A DNA stretch of 49,872 bases from an uncultured Actinomycetes bacterium (GTDB lineage: Bacteria > Actinomycetota > Actinomycetes > Nanopelagicales > Nanopelagicaceae). The notes beneath the pieces were generated by a model, which saw only the letters and a list, made by a program, of their open reading frames with translations, was not told where the DNA came from and did not search any database. The DNA lies in the NCBI GenBank assembly GCA_903897155.1, contig CAIUAO010000023.1, forward strand, positions 1 through 49,872. Direction: 5' to 3'. Positions 19,088 through 28,491 of this stretch are shown piece after piece. A program made the translations under genes and the position numbers. Positions within the stretch are counted from its first letter, which is position 1, and each line of letters begins with the position of its first letter.

Positions 19088-20197
19088 CTAGAGATAAGAG
19101 GATACTTCAACCCTCTCCATGCGCCTATTCATGCGGGTTTTTTGGATCAAATAAAGAGAGATGCCGCCAGTTGCAAGTGCTAAAAGTAATGCAACCCACA
19201 GTGGCTCAAAACCTGCCACAACTGTTGGAAGAGCAAACATTGCGGTCCAAAGATAAAGAATGATAACTGCTTCGCGCTGCGTACAGCCCATATCAAGTAA
19301 ACGATGGTGCAGATGCTCACGGTCAGCTGCAAATGGTGAGCGCCCCGCTCGAAGTCTTCGGGTTATTGCCATTAGCAAATCAATGAAAGGGATGGCAAGA
19401 ATCGTAAACGGCAAGAGCAAAGGAACTAATGTGGAACGGGAATCCTGGCCTGAAATTGCATTGATATCAATCTGCCCCGTTAATGTAATTGCGGCGGCAG
19501 ATAGCAAGAGCCCAAGGAGCATGGCACCTGAATCTCCCATAAAGATCTTTGCAGGGTAATAATTAAAGGGCAGGAAGCCGACGCACATTCCGATAACTAC
19601 TGCCGTCACAAGTGAAGGAGCGCCAGCACGGTTGAAACCATTATTTATTGCCAAAATATAGGAGAAAGCAAAGAATGCAGTTGCACATATTGCAACGATT
19701 CCAGTGGCAAGCCCGTCTAACCCATCAATGAAGTTCACAGCATTAATGACTAGCATCACAAATACAACTGTAAGTACCTGGCCAATATTTGAAGGAAGTG
19801 TATAAATACCGTTGATTGGCAACCAAAGAATCTGAACACCGTGGAGAAGCAAAATACCTCCAGCTAGTGCTTGCCCTGCAAACTTTGTGAGTGCATCTAA
19901 ATCAAAACGATCATCGAGTGCGCCAAGTAGCATCACAAATGTTGCTGCTTCAAAAATTCCTGTTAGCTCACGCCCAAATGCAGCTCCGGCTAATGGAAGA
20001 TGATCAACAATCAAAAATGTAATTGCCATTGATGCCCACATCCCAATTCCACCCCAACGAGGCGTAATGGTTGTGTGAATGTCACGCTCTCGAAGTTGTC
20101 CAAAAGCGCCAGAGTGCATAGATAAATTACGAATCAGTGGAGTGATAAGAAAGCAAAGCGCTGCAGCAAGTGCTGCAGAAATTAAATACTCGCGCAT
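19088..20197 (-). CDS. wecA: Undecaprenyl-phosphate N-acetylglucosaminyl 1-phosphate transferase, WecA/TagO type
   Basis: This integral membrane enzyme transfers a GlcNAc-1-phosphate-type sugar to the polyprenyl-phosphate carrier, starting synthesis of a wall-linked glycan. The family motifs are present: 'NFIDGLDGLATG' (catalytic Asp), 'GDSGAMLLG' and the cytoplasmic 'DREHLHHRL' loop, with about ten to eleven helices in 369 residues. The Shine-Dalgarno sequence GAGGTGATGGG supports the ATG. In mycobacteria the wecA gene (rfe) also lies just upstream of the atp operon, which supports orthology. Confidence 0.92.
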   Translation of the reverse strand: MREYLISAALAAALCFLITPLIRNLSMHSGAFGQLRERDIHTTITPRWGGIGMWASMAITFLIVDHLPLAGAAFGRELTGIFEAATFVMLLGALDDRFDLDALTKFAGQALAGGILLLHGVQILWLPINGIYTLPSNIGQVLTVVFVMLVINAVNFIDGLDGLATGIVAICATAFFAFSYILAINNGFNRAGAPSLVTAVVIGMCVGFLPFNYYPAKIFMGDSGAMLLGLLLSAAAITLTGQIDINAISGQDSRSTLVPLLLPFTILAIPFIDLLMAITRRLRAGRSPFAADREHLHHRLLDMGCTQREAVIILYLWTAMFALPTVVAGFEPLWVALLLALATGGISLYLIQKTRMNRRMERVEVSSYL

Positions 20198-20221
20198 AGT
20201 CCCATCACCTCGTGGGTAATT

Positions 20222-21493
20222 CTAGCGAGGGTAAACAGGGAATTTTGCAGTCAGTGCACGCACATCTTGCGAAATAGCCTGGGCCTTTGAAGGCTCTCCG
20301 CCATCTTTAATAGCTCTGGCAATCAGTGATCCAATTTCTTTCATCTCAGGTGCACCCATTCCCTGGGTTGTAGTTGCAGCTGATCCAACACGAATACCGC
20401 TTGTAACAGCTGGTGATTCTGGATCATATGGAATTGCATTCTTGTTTAACGTGATTCCAGATAGCCCACAACGCTCATCTGCCACTTTTCCATTAATGCC
20501 AGTGGAGCGGATATCAATAAGAGCTAGATGTGTCTGCGTGCCGCCTGAAACAGCGCGCATTCCTTCTTCTTCAAGGCTTTTGGCAAGTACCTGACAATTA
20601 GAAATAACATCTTTCGCATACTTTTGATAGGCAGGCGTTGCGCACTCCTTCAAAGCAACTGCCTTACCTGCAACAGCGCTCATAATTGGACCACCTTGCA
20701 TGCCAGGAAAGACTGCTTTATCAATTGCCGCAGCGTGCTCAGCCTTTGAAAGGATCATTCCACCACGTGGGCCACGCAGGACTTTGTGGGTAGTAAATGA
20801 AACAACATCTGCATATGGAACAGGTGACGGGATTGCTTTACCGGCAACTAAGCCAATGAAGTGCGCAGCATCGACCCACATGATCGCCCCGACTTCATCG
20901 CAGATCGAGCGAACCTTTTCAAAATCAATCAAGCTTGGATAAGCAGTCGCTCCTGTGCAAATCATTCGTGGTGCATTCTTTAGAGCTAAATCACGTAGCT
21001 CGTCATAATCAATGAGCTCATTATCTTGGCGCACACCATAAGAGACTATGTTGAACCATTTACCTGAAAAGTTAACTTTTGATCCATGAGTCAAATGCCC
21101 GCCATGCGGTAAAGACATTGCAAGCACGGTATCACCGGGCTTAGTAAACGCTTGATACACAGCTACGTTTGCACTTGCACCTGAGTGAGGTTGCAGGTTT
21201 GCATGCTCTGCTCCGAAAAGTGACTTTGCCCGCTCGATGCCTATTACTTCAACTTTATCTACTTCTTCACATCCACCGTAGTAACGCTTGCCTGGATAAC
21301 CCTCTGCATATTTGTTTGACAGTGTCGATCCAAGAGTTGCTAGTACTGCAGGTGATGTGAAGTTTTCACTTGCAATCAATTGCAGATTATGGCGCTGGCG
21401 CTCTAACTCTGAAAGAAGTACTGCAGCAATATCTGGATCTTGTGCTTGCAGCGCTGGAAAATCTGGGCCAAAGAAAGTATCTGATGTGGACAT
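20222..21493 (-). CDS. glyA: Serine hydroxymethyltransferase
   Basis: This PLP enzyme interconverts serine and glycine, charging tetrahydrofolate with a one-carbon unit used for thymidylate and purine synthesis. The PLP lysine lies in 'VSFTTHKVLRGPRGG', and 'NKYAEGYPGKRYYGG' is the conserved substrate/cofactor segment. At 423 residues it is full length. TAGGCT lies six bases before the ATG and there is no Shine-Dalgarno sequence, so it is probably transcribed from its own leaderless promoter inside the end of the Sua5-like gene. Confidence 0.96.
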   Translation of the reverse strand: MSTSDTFFGPDFPALQAQDPDIAAVLLSELERQRHNLQLIASENFTSPAVLATLGSTLSNKYAEGYPGKRYYGGCEEVDKVEVIGIERAKSLFGAEHANLQPHSGASANVAVYQAFTKPGDTVLAMSLPHGGHLTHGSKVNFSGKWFNIVSYGVRQDNELIDYDELRDLALKNAPRMICTGATAYPSLIDFEKVRSICDEVGAIMWVDAAHFIGLVAGKAIPSPVPYADVVSFTTHKVLRGPRGGMILSKAEHAAAIDKAVFPGMQGGPIMSAVAGKAVALKECATPAYQKYAKDVISNCQVLAKSLEEEGMRAVSGGTQTHLALIDIRSTGINGKVADERCGLSGITLNKNAIPYDPESPAVTSGIRVGSAATTTQGMGAPEMKEIGSLIARAIKDGGEPSKAQAISQDVRALTAKFPVYPR

Positions 21494-21499
21494 GGCCTA

Positions 21500-21505
21500 A
21501 GCCTA
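21500..21505 (-). promoter_or_regulatory. Leaderless-type -10 element for glyA
   Basis: TAGGCT on the minus strand, then TAGGCC, then ATG at 21493. It lies over the stop codon of the upstream gene. Confidence 0.55.
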
Positions 21506-22162
21506 TGTGCTGGATGTAGAAATATCAGGAATGACAGATTGGAGTTGGGCAAGTGAGATTGCTCCCACTCTGGAAACCTCCAGGGCGCTCTTGGTGCCGA
21601 TTACAGACCTTCGAACAACTGTGGATAGCGCTCCAGCAGGAAGAGGGCCTTCATCAATCTCAAGTGCAACATCGCTTCCAGCAACAAAGTTATTGAGTGA
21701 AGCTATTACGCCCGCTCCTGCGGGCGCAACGCTAGCCACAGCCAGAGGACCACTTTGCTCTAACAGTTTTAATAAGAACTGCCTTGAAGGAATCCGAAGC
21801 GCGAATTCCGCAAGTGAACCCTCATCCCCCAAATCCCAACTCAGCGCAGGTTGCTGCATTAATTGCATGGTTAATAAACCAGGCCAAAACTTTTCTGCCA
21901 ACCCCTGCCATTGCTCATCAAAGTCTTGTGCGATTCCAGAGACTGCTGAAGTACTGCCAACCATTACTTGGCAGGAAGTGCGGGGTTGATCGCCTCTGAG
22001 CTGATGAATCTTGGCAACTGAACTCTGATTAAAAGCATCGCATGCATACATATATCCATGCTCAGCAGCCAGAACAATAATTCCACCACGCAAAATTGAG
22101 ATAAGGGCTCGGTCAATGCTCGCTGCAAAATTTTGTGAATCTAGAACAATCTTCTCACCCAT
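21503..22162 (-). CDS. Divergent Sua5/YciO/YrdC-family protein
   Basis: This 219-residue protein resembles the Sua5/TsaC/YrdC fold, which makes threonylcarbamoyl-AMP for the t6A modification of tRNA. Recognisable parts are 'GGIIVLAAEHGYMYACDAF', 'VAKIHQLRGDQPR', 'FWPGLLTMQL' and 'FALRIPSRQFLLKLLEQSGPL'. The usual P-T-E-T-x-Y-G-L motif is absent (here 'AAEHGYMYA'), so activity is uncertain. The position near wecA and the atp operon matches the Sua5 gene of other Actinobacteria. Its ATG shares one base with the hflX stop (TAATG). Confidence 0.7.
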   Translation of the reverse strand: MGEKIVLDSQNFAASIDRALISILRGGIIVLAAEHGYMYACDAFNQSSVAKIHQLRGDQPRTSCQVMVGSTSAVSGIAQDFDEQWQGLAEKFWPGLLTMQLMQQPALSWDLGDEGSLAEFALRIPSRQFLLKLLEQSGPLAVASVAPAGAGVIASLNNFVAGSDVALEIDEGPLPAGALSTVVRRSVIGTKSALEVSRVGAISLAQLQSVIPDISTSST

Positions 22163-23610
22163 TACAGCGTTACTTCTTTCTGAGTGACTACCTCTACTTG
22201 CTGGGCAATGGGAGCATCAACCATCGCGTGGATAGAAGTACCAAACTCTGAATACGTTTCCGAAAGTACCTCTCCACGTTCATGAATAGCAGAGACAAGA
22301 TCTCCCCTGTTGAAAGGAATCACTGCCTTTATCTCTATGCGAGGTCTTGGCAGGGAGGTTTCAATTGCTTTAACTAAAGTGTCGAGTCCAAAGCCTGTTC
22401 GAGCAGAGAAGGCGAATGAGTTGCTCTCTTCTCTGAGTAGCTGCATCAGCACTTCAGGCAAGGCAATATCTGCTTTGTTGATTGCAATAATCTCTGGGAT
22501 ATCTCCGCCGCCAATATCGTTAATTACTTCACGCACGGCGCGGATCTGCTCTCGCGGATCTGGGTGTGAACCATCAACTACATGAACGATCAGATCAGCT
22601 CCAGATACTTCTTCCAGAGTTGATTTAAACGCTTCAACAAGTTGATGCGGTAAGTGCCTAACAAAGCCCACGGTGTCTGAAAGTGTGTAAATGCGTCCAT
22701 CAGATGCCGTAACTCTGCGGACAGTGGGATCAAGTGTGGCAAAGAGTGCGTTCTCAACAAGGACACCTGCACCTGTGAGTTTATTCATCAACGATGACTT
22801 ACCGGCATTTGTATAGCCTGCGATTGCAACAGAGGGAACGTTGTGCCGGTTGCGCTCTTGGCGCTTTGTATCTCTGGCAACTTTCATCTCTTTAATTTCA
22901 TTGCGAAGCTTTGCCATCTTGTCATTAATGCGGCGACGATCTGTTTCTATCTTTGTTTCACCTGGGCCACGTCCGCCAATTCCACCCGCTTGGCGCGAAA
23001 GAGAATCACCCCAACCACGAAGGCGCGGCAACATGTAACTCATCTGCGCCAATTCAACTTGTGCTTTACCTTCACGAGATTTTGCATGCTGGGCAAATAT
23101 GTCCAAAATTAAGGCAGTACGATCAATAACTTTTACTTTAAGTTTTGATTCAAGTGTGCGCAATTGGGCTGGTGAGAGCTCACCATCGCAAATAACGGTA
23201 TCTGCCCCCGTTGATATAACTGCCTGCTTTACATCTGCAACTTTTCCAGAGCCAATATATGTTGATGGGTCTGGCTTATCTCTTCGCTGCACAAAACCAT
23301 CCATCACTTCTGAACCCGCTGTTTCAGCAAGGGCTGCTAACTCCTTCATTGAGTTTTCAACATCTAGGGATGTTCCATCGATCCAAACGCCTACCAAGAT
23401 AACTTTCTCCAAACGTAACTGGCGATATTCAGCGTCACTGACGTCTTGAAGTTCTGTGGAGAGACCAGAGACTCGGCGCAGGGCTTGGCGATCTTGTAGA
23501 TCTTGTTGACCAGATTCATCAAATTCAGCTGCATCGTAATCAGCTGCAGCTTTAGCAGTTTCGCGTAGCAGTTGCTCGATATCAATATTTAGTGGATCTT
23601 GATCGCTCAC
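22162..23610 (-). CDS. hflX: GTPase HflX
   Basis: This ribosome-associated GTPase of the Obg-HflX group rescues or splits stalled 70S ribosomes. The N-terminal HflX domain carries 'PSTYIGSGKV' and 'DGELSPAQLRTLE'. A coiled-coil linker ('RRRINDKMAKLRNEIKEMK') precedes the G domain with G1 'GYTNAGKS', G3 'DTVGF' and G4 'NKAD'. The 482-residue length is typical. The GTG start overlaps the dapF stop by four bases, within the dapF-hflX order known from other Actinobacteria. Confidence 0.95.
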   Translation of the reverse strand: MSDQDPLNIDIEQLLRETAKAAADYDAAEFDESGQQDLQDRQALRRVSGLSTELQDVSDAEYRQLRLEKVILVGVWIDGTSLDVENSMKELAALAETAGSEVMDGFVQRRDKPDPSTYIGSGKVADVKQAVISTGADTVICDGELSPAQLRTLESKLKVKVIDRTALILDIFAQHAKSREGKAQVELAQMSYMLPRLRGWGDSLSRQAGGIGGRGPGETKIETDRRRINDKMAKLRNEIKEMKVARDTKRQERNRHNVPSVAIAGYTNAGKSSLMNKLTGAGVLVENALFATLDPTVRRVTASDGRIYTLSDTVGFVRHLPHQLVEAFKSTLEEVSGADLIVHVVDGSHPDPREQIRAVREVINDIGGGDIPEIIAINKADIALPEVLMQLLREESNSFAFSARTGFGLDTLVKAIETSLPRPRIEIKAVIPFNRGDLVSAIHERGEVLSETYSEFGTSIHAMVDAPIAQQVEVVTQKEVTL

Positions 23611-24392
23611 AGATATTTGTCCAATTCATGATCCCCAATAAGCACTGCTGGGCCTATCAATGTTGCATTGTTATGACCATCTGTTTCAACAACGAGTCTG
23701 CCTCCAGGAGGGTGAATAACCCAGCGAGATGGAAGCTTGCCACCTTTTTTGATCGTTGCTGCAAGTGCAACTGCGCATGTTCCTGTTCCACATGAGCGGG
23801 TCTCCCCTACCCCACGTTCGTGAACACGCATTGCTAGCTCTCCATTATCTAAAAACTTTACGAATTCAACATTCACGCCATCTGGGTAGTCTCCGTCTAC
23901 TACGGGTGCTTGCTTGAGATCACCGATTACTTCTAAATCATCAACAAAGACAACCGCATGAGGATTACCAACATCGATATGTAAAGCTTTCCAACTCTGC
24001 TCACCGATTGTGACTGTGACATCATCGTAAACTTCTTGGACACTTCCCATGTTGACTGAGATGTCTTCTGTGGCAGGAACTGCTAGATATTTCATACCTG
24101 CGCGCGTGTTAATCGGAAAAATTCCTTCATTCTCATAACCATTTGTGACTAGGTATCTAGCCATAAGGCGAATGCCGTTGCCACACATTTCAGCGATGGA
24201 GCCATCTTGGTTTCTGTAATCCATAAACCATTTTCCATCACGCTTTCCGATCCGAATCAAACCATCAGAGCCGATTCCATTTACTCTGTCACAAATTCTT
24301 GCTACCTGCTGGGCTGAGATCTCAATTGTGTTCTCTGGATCATAAATCAGCACAAAATCATTCTCTGTGCCGTGGCCATATGTCCCAATCAT
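23607..24392 (-). CDS. dapF: Diaminopimelate epimerase
   Basis: This cytosolic, PLP-independent epimerase converts LL- to meso-diaminopimelate, used for lysine and for the peptidoglycan cross-link. The two catalytic cysteines are visible: C70 in 'EMCGNGIR' and C201 in 'RSCGTGTCA'. 'GHGTENDFV' at the N-terminus is the actinobacterial substrate loop. The length (261 residues) is slightly short but complete. ATGA overlaps with the miaA stop couple translation. Confidence 0.96.
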   Translation of the reverse strand: MIGTYGHGTENDFVLIYDPENTIEISAQQVARICDRVNGIGSDGLIRIGKRDGKWFMDYRNQDGSIAEMCGNGIRLMARYLVTNGYENEGIFPINTRAGMKYLAVPATEDISVNMGSVQEVYDDVTVTIGEQSWKALHIDVGNPHAVVFVDDLEVIGDLKQAPVVDGDYPDGVNVEFVKFLDNGELAMRVHERGVGETRSCGTGTCAVALAATIKKGGKLPSRWVIHPPGGRLVVETDGHNNATLIGPAVLIGDHELDKYL

Positions 24393-25291
24393 GCTTTGAG
24401 GATACTGCTTTCAATAACAGCCAGGCGGTCTGAATTCACAGCCACCCATGTAATACGCGGGTCTCGTGAGAACCATGTCTCTTGTCTGCGGGCGTACTGG
24501 CGCGTTGCCCTCTTGGTCTCTTCTTTGGCTTCTTCTTCAGAAATCAAACCTTCTTTCATGGCAATGATCTGAGAATAACCAAGAGCAGCCCTTGCAGTCT
24601 TGCCTTCCATGAGCCCTTGATCAATTAAAGATTCCACTTCATCAACAAAACCTTTACTCCACATTCCTTCAACGCGGCTATCAATGCGCACATCAAGTTT
24701 TTCCCGGTCTAGAACTAATCCAAATTGCTGGGCTTGTGGGTATTTCGTTGAATTCTCCCGTGGCAAATTTGCGGTAAATGGTCTTCCTGTAATTTCAATA
24801 ACTTCTAGCGCTCTGACAACCCTACGAACATTCTCTTTGGGTATTGCGGCAGCTGCTGCAGGATCAAGTGAGGCAAGGCGTTTATGCATAGCATCTGCGC
24901 CAATTCTCTCGGCTTGTTCAGTTAGCTTTAGTCTTACATCAGGATCTGTCTCTGGAAAATTAAGATCATCGAGTATCGCCTTAATATAAAAACCAGTTCC
25001 TCCAACAATAATTGTTGGAATGCCAGCTTCTAATAGCTCATCAATCTTTGCTCGCGCAATCTCTTGATACCAAGCAACAGTCACATCTGTTTTTACATCC
25101 ACTACATCAAGAAGATGGTGGCTAATTCCTTTGCGTTCATCCATAGGCAACTTTGCAGTGCCAATATCCATCCCTTTATAGACTTGCATAGAGTCGGCGT
25201 TAATAATCTGCCCGCCAAGCTTCTGTGCTAAATCAACGGCAATCTCACTCTTACCTGTTGCTGTTGCTCCTGCAATAACAATGAGCGTCAT
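24389..25291 (-). CDS. miaA: tRNA dimethylallyltransferase MiaA
   Basis: MiaA adds a dimethylallyl group to N6 of A37 in tRNAs that read codons starting with U. The P-loop 'GATATGKSE' is at residues 8-16, followed by '[16 protein letters not shown]' and 'HHLLDV', which bind substrate. The 300-residue length fits the family. The product is the substrate of MiaB, encoded next door; the two genes overlap by four bases, which would match their consecutive roles. Confidence 0.97.
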   Translation of the reverse strand: MTLIVIAGATATGKSEIAVDLAQKLGGQIINADSMQVYKGMDIGTAKLPMDERKGISHHLLDVVDVKTDVTVAWYQEIARAKIDELLEAGIPTIIVGGTGFYIKAILDDLNFPETDPDVRLKLTEQAERIGADAMHKRLASLDPAAAAAIPKENVRRVVRALEVIEITGRPFTANLPRENSTKYPQAQQFGLVLDREKLDVRIDSRVEGMWSKGFVDEVESLIDQGLMEGKTARAALGYSQIIAMKEGLISEEEAKEETKRATRQYARRQETWFSRDPRITWVAVNSDRLAVIESSILKA

Positions 25292-26721
25292 AGGGTTTTA
25301 AGTAATTTCAATGAAGGCATACCCACCATGATCGGTTCTGGCCCGACTTCTTTAACTCTGAGTTCGTGCGCATCCCCTCCTCTAGTCTTTCTCATACTTT
25401 GAACAGTGCCCACCATGAAATTCGGTGTTGCTGAATCAATTTTCACCGTTGCAATATCTCCTGGTCTTGCATCATCACTCTCAAAATGAACAAGCCTGAA
25501 GTCAGGTGTGCGACCATTGAGTCTTGCTCGCTTTGAATCATGTCGGCCTTCATGATCACTCACAAGCACTTCATAACTCTTTCCGATTGATGCAGTATTA
25601 ATTTCTCCAGATATATCTTGCTGCAGTGCATGCAGCGCTTTATAACGCTCGGCCATGACATCATCTGGAATCTGATCTGGCATCGTTGCTGCCGGTGTTC
25701 CAGGTCGCTTGGAATATTGGAATGTATAGGCAGCGGTGAAACGTGCTTGTCGAACAATATCTAAAGTATCTTGGAAGTCTTGATCCGTTTCTCCAGGAAA
25801 TCCCACGATGATGTCAGTTGTTATTCCTGCATCTGGCATTGCTGCACGTACTTTCTCAATAATTCCCATATAACGATCACGGCGATATGAGCGGCGCATC
25901 GCTTGCAAAATCCGATCAGAACCTGATTGAAGTGGCATATGTAAATGTGGCATGACATGTGGAGTATGAGCCATCACTTCAATGACATCATCTGTGAAAT
26001 CACGTGGGTGAGGAGACATAAAGCGAATGCGCTCTAAGCCATCTACCTTCCCGCATTCTTGGAGTAATTTGGCAAATGCTCCACGATCGCCAAAATCAAC
26101 ACCATATGCATTCACGTTCTGCCCAAGCAAAGTAATTTCAATAACTCCCTGAGCAGCTACCGCTCTCACTTCATTTAATATCTCATCTGCCGGGCGGTCT
26201 TTTTCAATTCCGCGAAGAGAAGGAACTATGCAAAATGTGCAGGTGTTATTGCAACCAACAGAGACTGAAACCCAAGCACTAAACGCTGAATGTCTACGCA
26301 CAGGCAGAGTTGATGGAAAATGCTCCAGTGACTCTTTAATCTCTACTTGTGACTCTTCTTCTATGCGGGCACGTTCCAAGAGGGCAGGAAGTGATCCAAG
26401 ATTGTGTGTACCAAATACAACATCAACATACGGGGCTCTTTTGATAATTGAATCTTGATCTTTTTGAGCCATGCACCCGCCCACAGCGATTTGAAAACCA
26501 GGGTGAGATTTTTTCAAAGGTGCTAAGAAAGAAAGATTTCCATAGAGCTTGTTATCTGCATTCTCTCGAACGGCGCAGGTATTAAAGACGACGAGGTCAG
26601 GCTGTGAATCTTCAAGTGCTGGAACATAACCGGCATTGAGTAAGAGCCCAGTGATTCTCTCTGAATCATGCACATTCATCTGGCAGCCGTAGGTCTCTAC
26701 GACAAAGGTGCGCTGGGTCAT
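25288..26721 (-). CDS. miaB: tRNA-2-methylthio-N6-dimethylallyladenosine synthase MiaB
   Basis: This radical-SAM methylthiotransferase converts i6A37 to ms2i6A37. The N-terminal auxiliary cluster cysteines are C13, C49 and C83; the radical-SAM cluster is in '[12 protein letters not shown]' (C157, C161, C164). A TRAM-like domain ends the 477-residue protein. TAAGAT lies six bases before the ATG, so it may have its own leaderless promoter besides transcription from recA-recX. Confidence 0.96.
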   Translation of the reverse strand: MTQRTFVVETYGCQMNVHDSERITGLLLNAGYVPALEDSQPDLVVFNTCAVRENADNKLYGNLSFLAPLKKSHPGFQIAVGGCMAQKDQDSIIKRAPYVDVVFGTHNLGSLPALLERARIEEESQVEIKESLEHFPSTLPVRRHSAFSAWVSVSVGCNNTCTFCIVPSLRGIEKDRPADEILNEVRAVAAQGVIEITLLGQNVNAYGVDFGDRGAFAKLLQECGKVDGLERIRFMSPHPRDFTDDVIEVMAHTPHVMPHLHMPLQSGSDRILQAMRRSYRRDRYMGIIEKVRAAMPDAGITTDIIVGFPGETDQDFQDTLDIVRQARFTAAYTFQYSKRPGTPAATMPDQIPDDVMAERYKALHALQQDISGEINTASIGKSYEVLVSDHEGRHDSKRARLNGRTPDFRLVHFESDDARPGDIATVKIDSATPNFMVGTVQSMRKTRGGDAHELRVKEVGPEPIMVGMPSLKLLKTL

Positions 26722-26727
26722 TGCCCA

Positions 26728-26733
26728 ATCTTA
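26728..26733 (-). promoter_or_regulatory. Leaderless-type -10 element for miaB
   Basis: TAAGAT on the minus strand, then TGGGCA, then ATG at 26721, in the 19-base gap between recX and miaB. Confidence 0.5.
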
Positions 26734-26740
26734 GAAGACT

Positions 26741-27226
26741 TTAGGAAGCGAGAAGTTCGCGCATAATCTGCTGGGTTATTGAATGACTAAAGCCTTTGCG
26801 GGCCAAAACAGAGTGAACCCTGCGATAAACGACCTCTGAATCAAGGTGAGAGCATGAGCGGAATTTGCGCTCAGCTAATTCAAAAGCCATCTGATATTCA
26901 AGATCCTCATCGACCTCATCAATGACTTCATCAATGATGTCTTGGGAGACGCCTTTAGTGCGCAGCTCCTGTGCGATTGTGCGCTTGCTGAGTTTCTTCT
27001 GTCTTTGCCGAGACTCTGTCCAAATCTTTGCGAACTCAAGATCATTGAGTAGTCCCTGTAATTCCAAACTATCTAAAACAGAGGCTGCGATTTCACTCTC
27101 GCAGCCTCGCTTAAGTAGATGTGCGTGCAGCTCAGCCCTACTCTTTGCGCGGGGGGCCAGTGCGTAAAGCGCAATGGTCATCGCATCAGAGTAGGGATCA
27201 GCGGCTACATCTTGATTCTTTTTCAA
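26741..27226 (-). CDS. recX: Regulatory protein RecX
   Basis: RecX binds RecA filaments and limits their growth. The protein (161 residues) has the expected tandem three-helix repeats, with 'LAPRAKSRAELHAHLLKRG', 'LNDLEFAKIWTESR' and 'FSHSITQQIMREL' recognisable. The ORF-track start is TTG 27224-27226, three bases after the recA stop. ATG 27179-27181 (residue 16) is an alternative: TACTCT stands six bases before it. The conserved first helix begins near residue 10, which favours the longer form. Co-transcription with recA is likely. Confidence 0.9.
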   Translation of the reverse strand: MKKNQDVAADPYSDAMTIALYALAPRAKSRAELHAHLLKRGCESEIAASVLDSLELQGLLNDLEFAKIWTESRQRQKKLSKRTIAQELRTKGVSQDIIDEVIDEVDEDLEYQMAFELAERKFRSCSHLDSEVVYRRVHSVLARKGFSHSITQQIMRELLAS

Positions 27227-27229
27227 TGT

Positions 27230-28312
27230 TTAGAAATCAACCTCGGCAGTTGCTTCATCAATCGCTGCTACAAGTTCAGGATCGATTGCTACTGGAACAT
27301 AATGTTCGCGGATCTTTGTCTCGATCTCATTTGCAAGATCAGGATTATCGATCAAGAACGAACGTGAGTTCTCTTTACCTTGGCCAAGTTGGTCACCTTC
27401 ATAGGTATACCAAGCGCCTGACTTCTTCACGACACCGACTTCAACGCCAAGGTCAATAAGAGAACCTTCGCGTGAAATTCCTGTGCCATAAATGATGTCG
27501 AATTCTGCTTGCTTGAAAGGTGGAGCCATCTTGTTCTTCACAACTTTGACTCGAGTACGGTTTCCAACGGCATCTTGGCCATCTTTAAGGGTTTCAATTC
27601 TGCGCACATCTAAACGGATAGATGCATAGAACTTGAGCGCCTTACCACCGGTTGTTGTCTCTGGTGTTCCAAAGAAGACACCGATCTTCTCGCGAAGCTG
27701 GTTAATAAAGATCGCTGTTGTATTTGATTGGTGAAGTGCGCCTGTGATTTTACGAAGCGCTTGAGACATCAAACGAGCTTGCAAGCCCATGTGAGAATCT
27801 CCCATTTCACCTTCAATTTCAGCCCTTGGAACAAGTGCTGCAACTGAGTCAACGACGATAATGTCTAGAGCGCCGGAGCGAATCAACATATCCATGATCT
27901 CAAGTGCTTGCTCGCCAGTATCAGGCTGAGAAACAAGAAGCGCATCAATATCAACGCCAAGCTTCTTTGCATACTCTGGATCAAGTGCATGCTCGGCATC
28001 GATGAATGCGGCAATGCCGCCATTCTTCTGAGCATTTGCAATTGCATGGAGTGCAACGGTTGTTTTACCTGATGATTCAGGTCCATAAATTTCAACGATA
28101 CGGCCTCGTGGTAATCCACCAATACCAAGTGCGATATCTAGTGCGATTGAACCAGTTGGAATAATTTCCATTACTTGTGGGCCACGTTCGCCCATCTTCA
28201 TAATTGATCCCTTGCCGAACTGACGCTCGATCTGGGCTAGGGCTGTATCTAGGGCTTTGTCGCGATCTAATGACTGTTTTTCAGAAGCTTTATCAGCTTT
28301 TTCTGAAGCCAT
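27230..28312 (-). CDS. recA: Recombinase RecA
   Basis: RecA forms filaments on single-stranded DNA, drives strand exchange and triggers LexA self-cleavage. Walker A 'GPESSGKTT' lies at 77-85; '[15 protein letters not shown]' (Walker B) and '[20 protein letters not shown]' (loop L2) are intact. At 360 residues it has no intein, unlike some mycobacterial RecA proteins. AAAGG lies about ten bases before the ATG. A LexA-type palindrome upstream at 28445 indicates SOS control. Confidence 0.98.
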   Translation of the reverse strand: MASEKADKASEKQSLDRDKALDTALAQIERQFGKGSIMKMGERGPQVMEIIPTGSIALDIALGIGGLPRGRIVEIYGPESSGKTTVALHAIANAQKNGGIAAFIDAEHALDPEYAKKLGVDIDALLVSQPDTGEQALEIMDMLIRSGALDIIVVDSVAALVPRAEIEGEMGDSHMGLQARLMSQALRKITGALHQSNTTAIFINQLREKIGVFFGTPETTTGGKALKFYASIRLDVRRIETLKDGQDAVGNRTRVKVVKNKMAPPFKQAEFDIIYGTGISREGSLIDLGVEVGVVKKSGAWYTYEGDQLGQGKENSRSFLIDNPDLANEIETKIREHYVPVAIDPELVAAIDEATAEVDF

Positions 28313-28336
28313 ATTTTTTACTACCTTTCATTTCAT

Positions 28337-28350
28337 AACTCAGATGAGTT
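28337..28350. repeat. 14-base dyad in the recA leader
   Basis: AACTCAGATGAGTT is a perfect inverted repeat (AACTCA/TGAGTT with a two-base centre), 24 bases upstream of the recA start codon. The loop would be too tight for a stable RNA hairpin in full, so it may be a protein-binding site or chance. Confidence 0.4.
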
Positions 28351-28437
28351 CAGTACGGTCCAGAAGGTACGGAATACCACTGACGGCGGCAGGTGAACTG
28401 ACGCGGAACTGTGGAACCGCTCTGGTTGGGCATAACT

Positions 28438-28443
28438 AGTTTA
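28438..28443 (-). promoter_or_regulatory. Possible -10 element of the recA promoter
   Basis: TAAACT on the minus strand lies directly downstream of the SOS palindrome, so a bound LexA would cover the -10/-35 spacer. This implies a leader of about 120 bases before recA. Confidence 0.4.
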
Positions 28444-28459
28444 CCGAACATCTGTTCGA
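28444..28459. promoter_or_regulatory. SOS (LexA) box upstream of recA
   Basis: The core palindrome CGAACATCTGTTCG (28445-28458) matches the Gram-positive/mycobacterial SOS consensus, GAAC-N4-GTTC with flanking T/C-G bases. It lies 133 bases upstream of the recA ATG, between recA and the DUF3046 gene, and next to a -10-like hexamer. Confidence 0.8.
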
Positions 28460-28491
28460 AGAGCCATATTGAGGCTCCGACACGCCAGGAT

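Noticed and set aside
24389-28312. Intein or frameshift in recA-miaA block
   Set aside because: RecA, RecX, MiaB, MiaA and DapF all read through at normal length with their catalytic motifs intact.
28340-28395. Possible 15-codon leader peptide ahead of recA (GTG start, ending at the TGA near 28332)
   Set aside because: It has no ribosome-binding site and no codon feature such as runs of one amino acid; ORFs this short are expected by chance.
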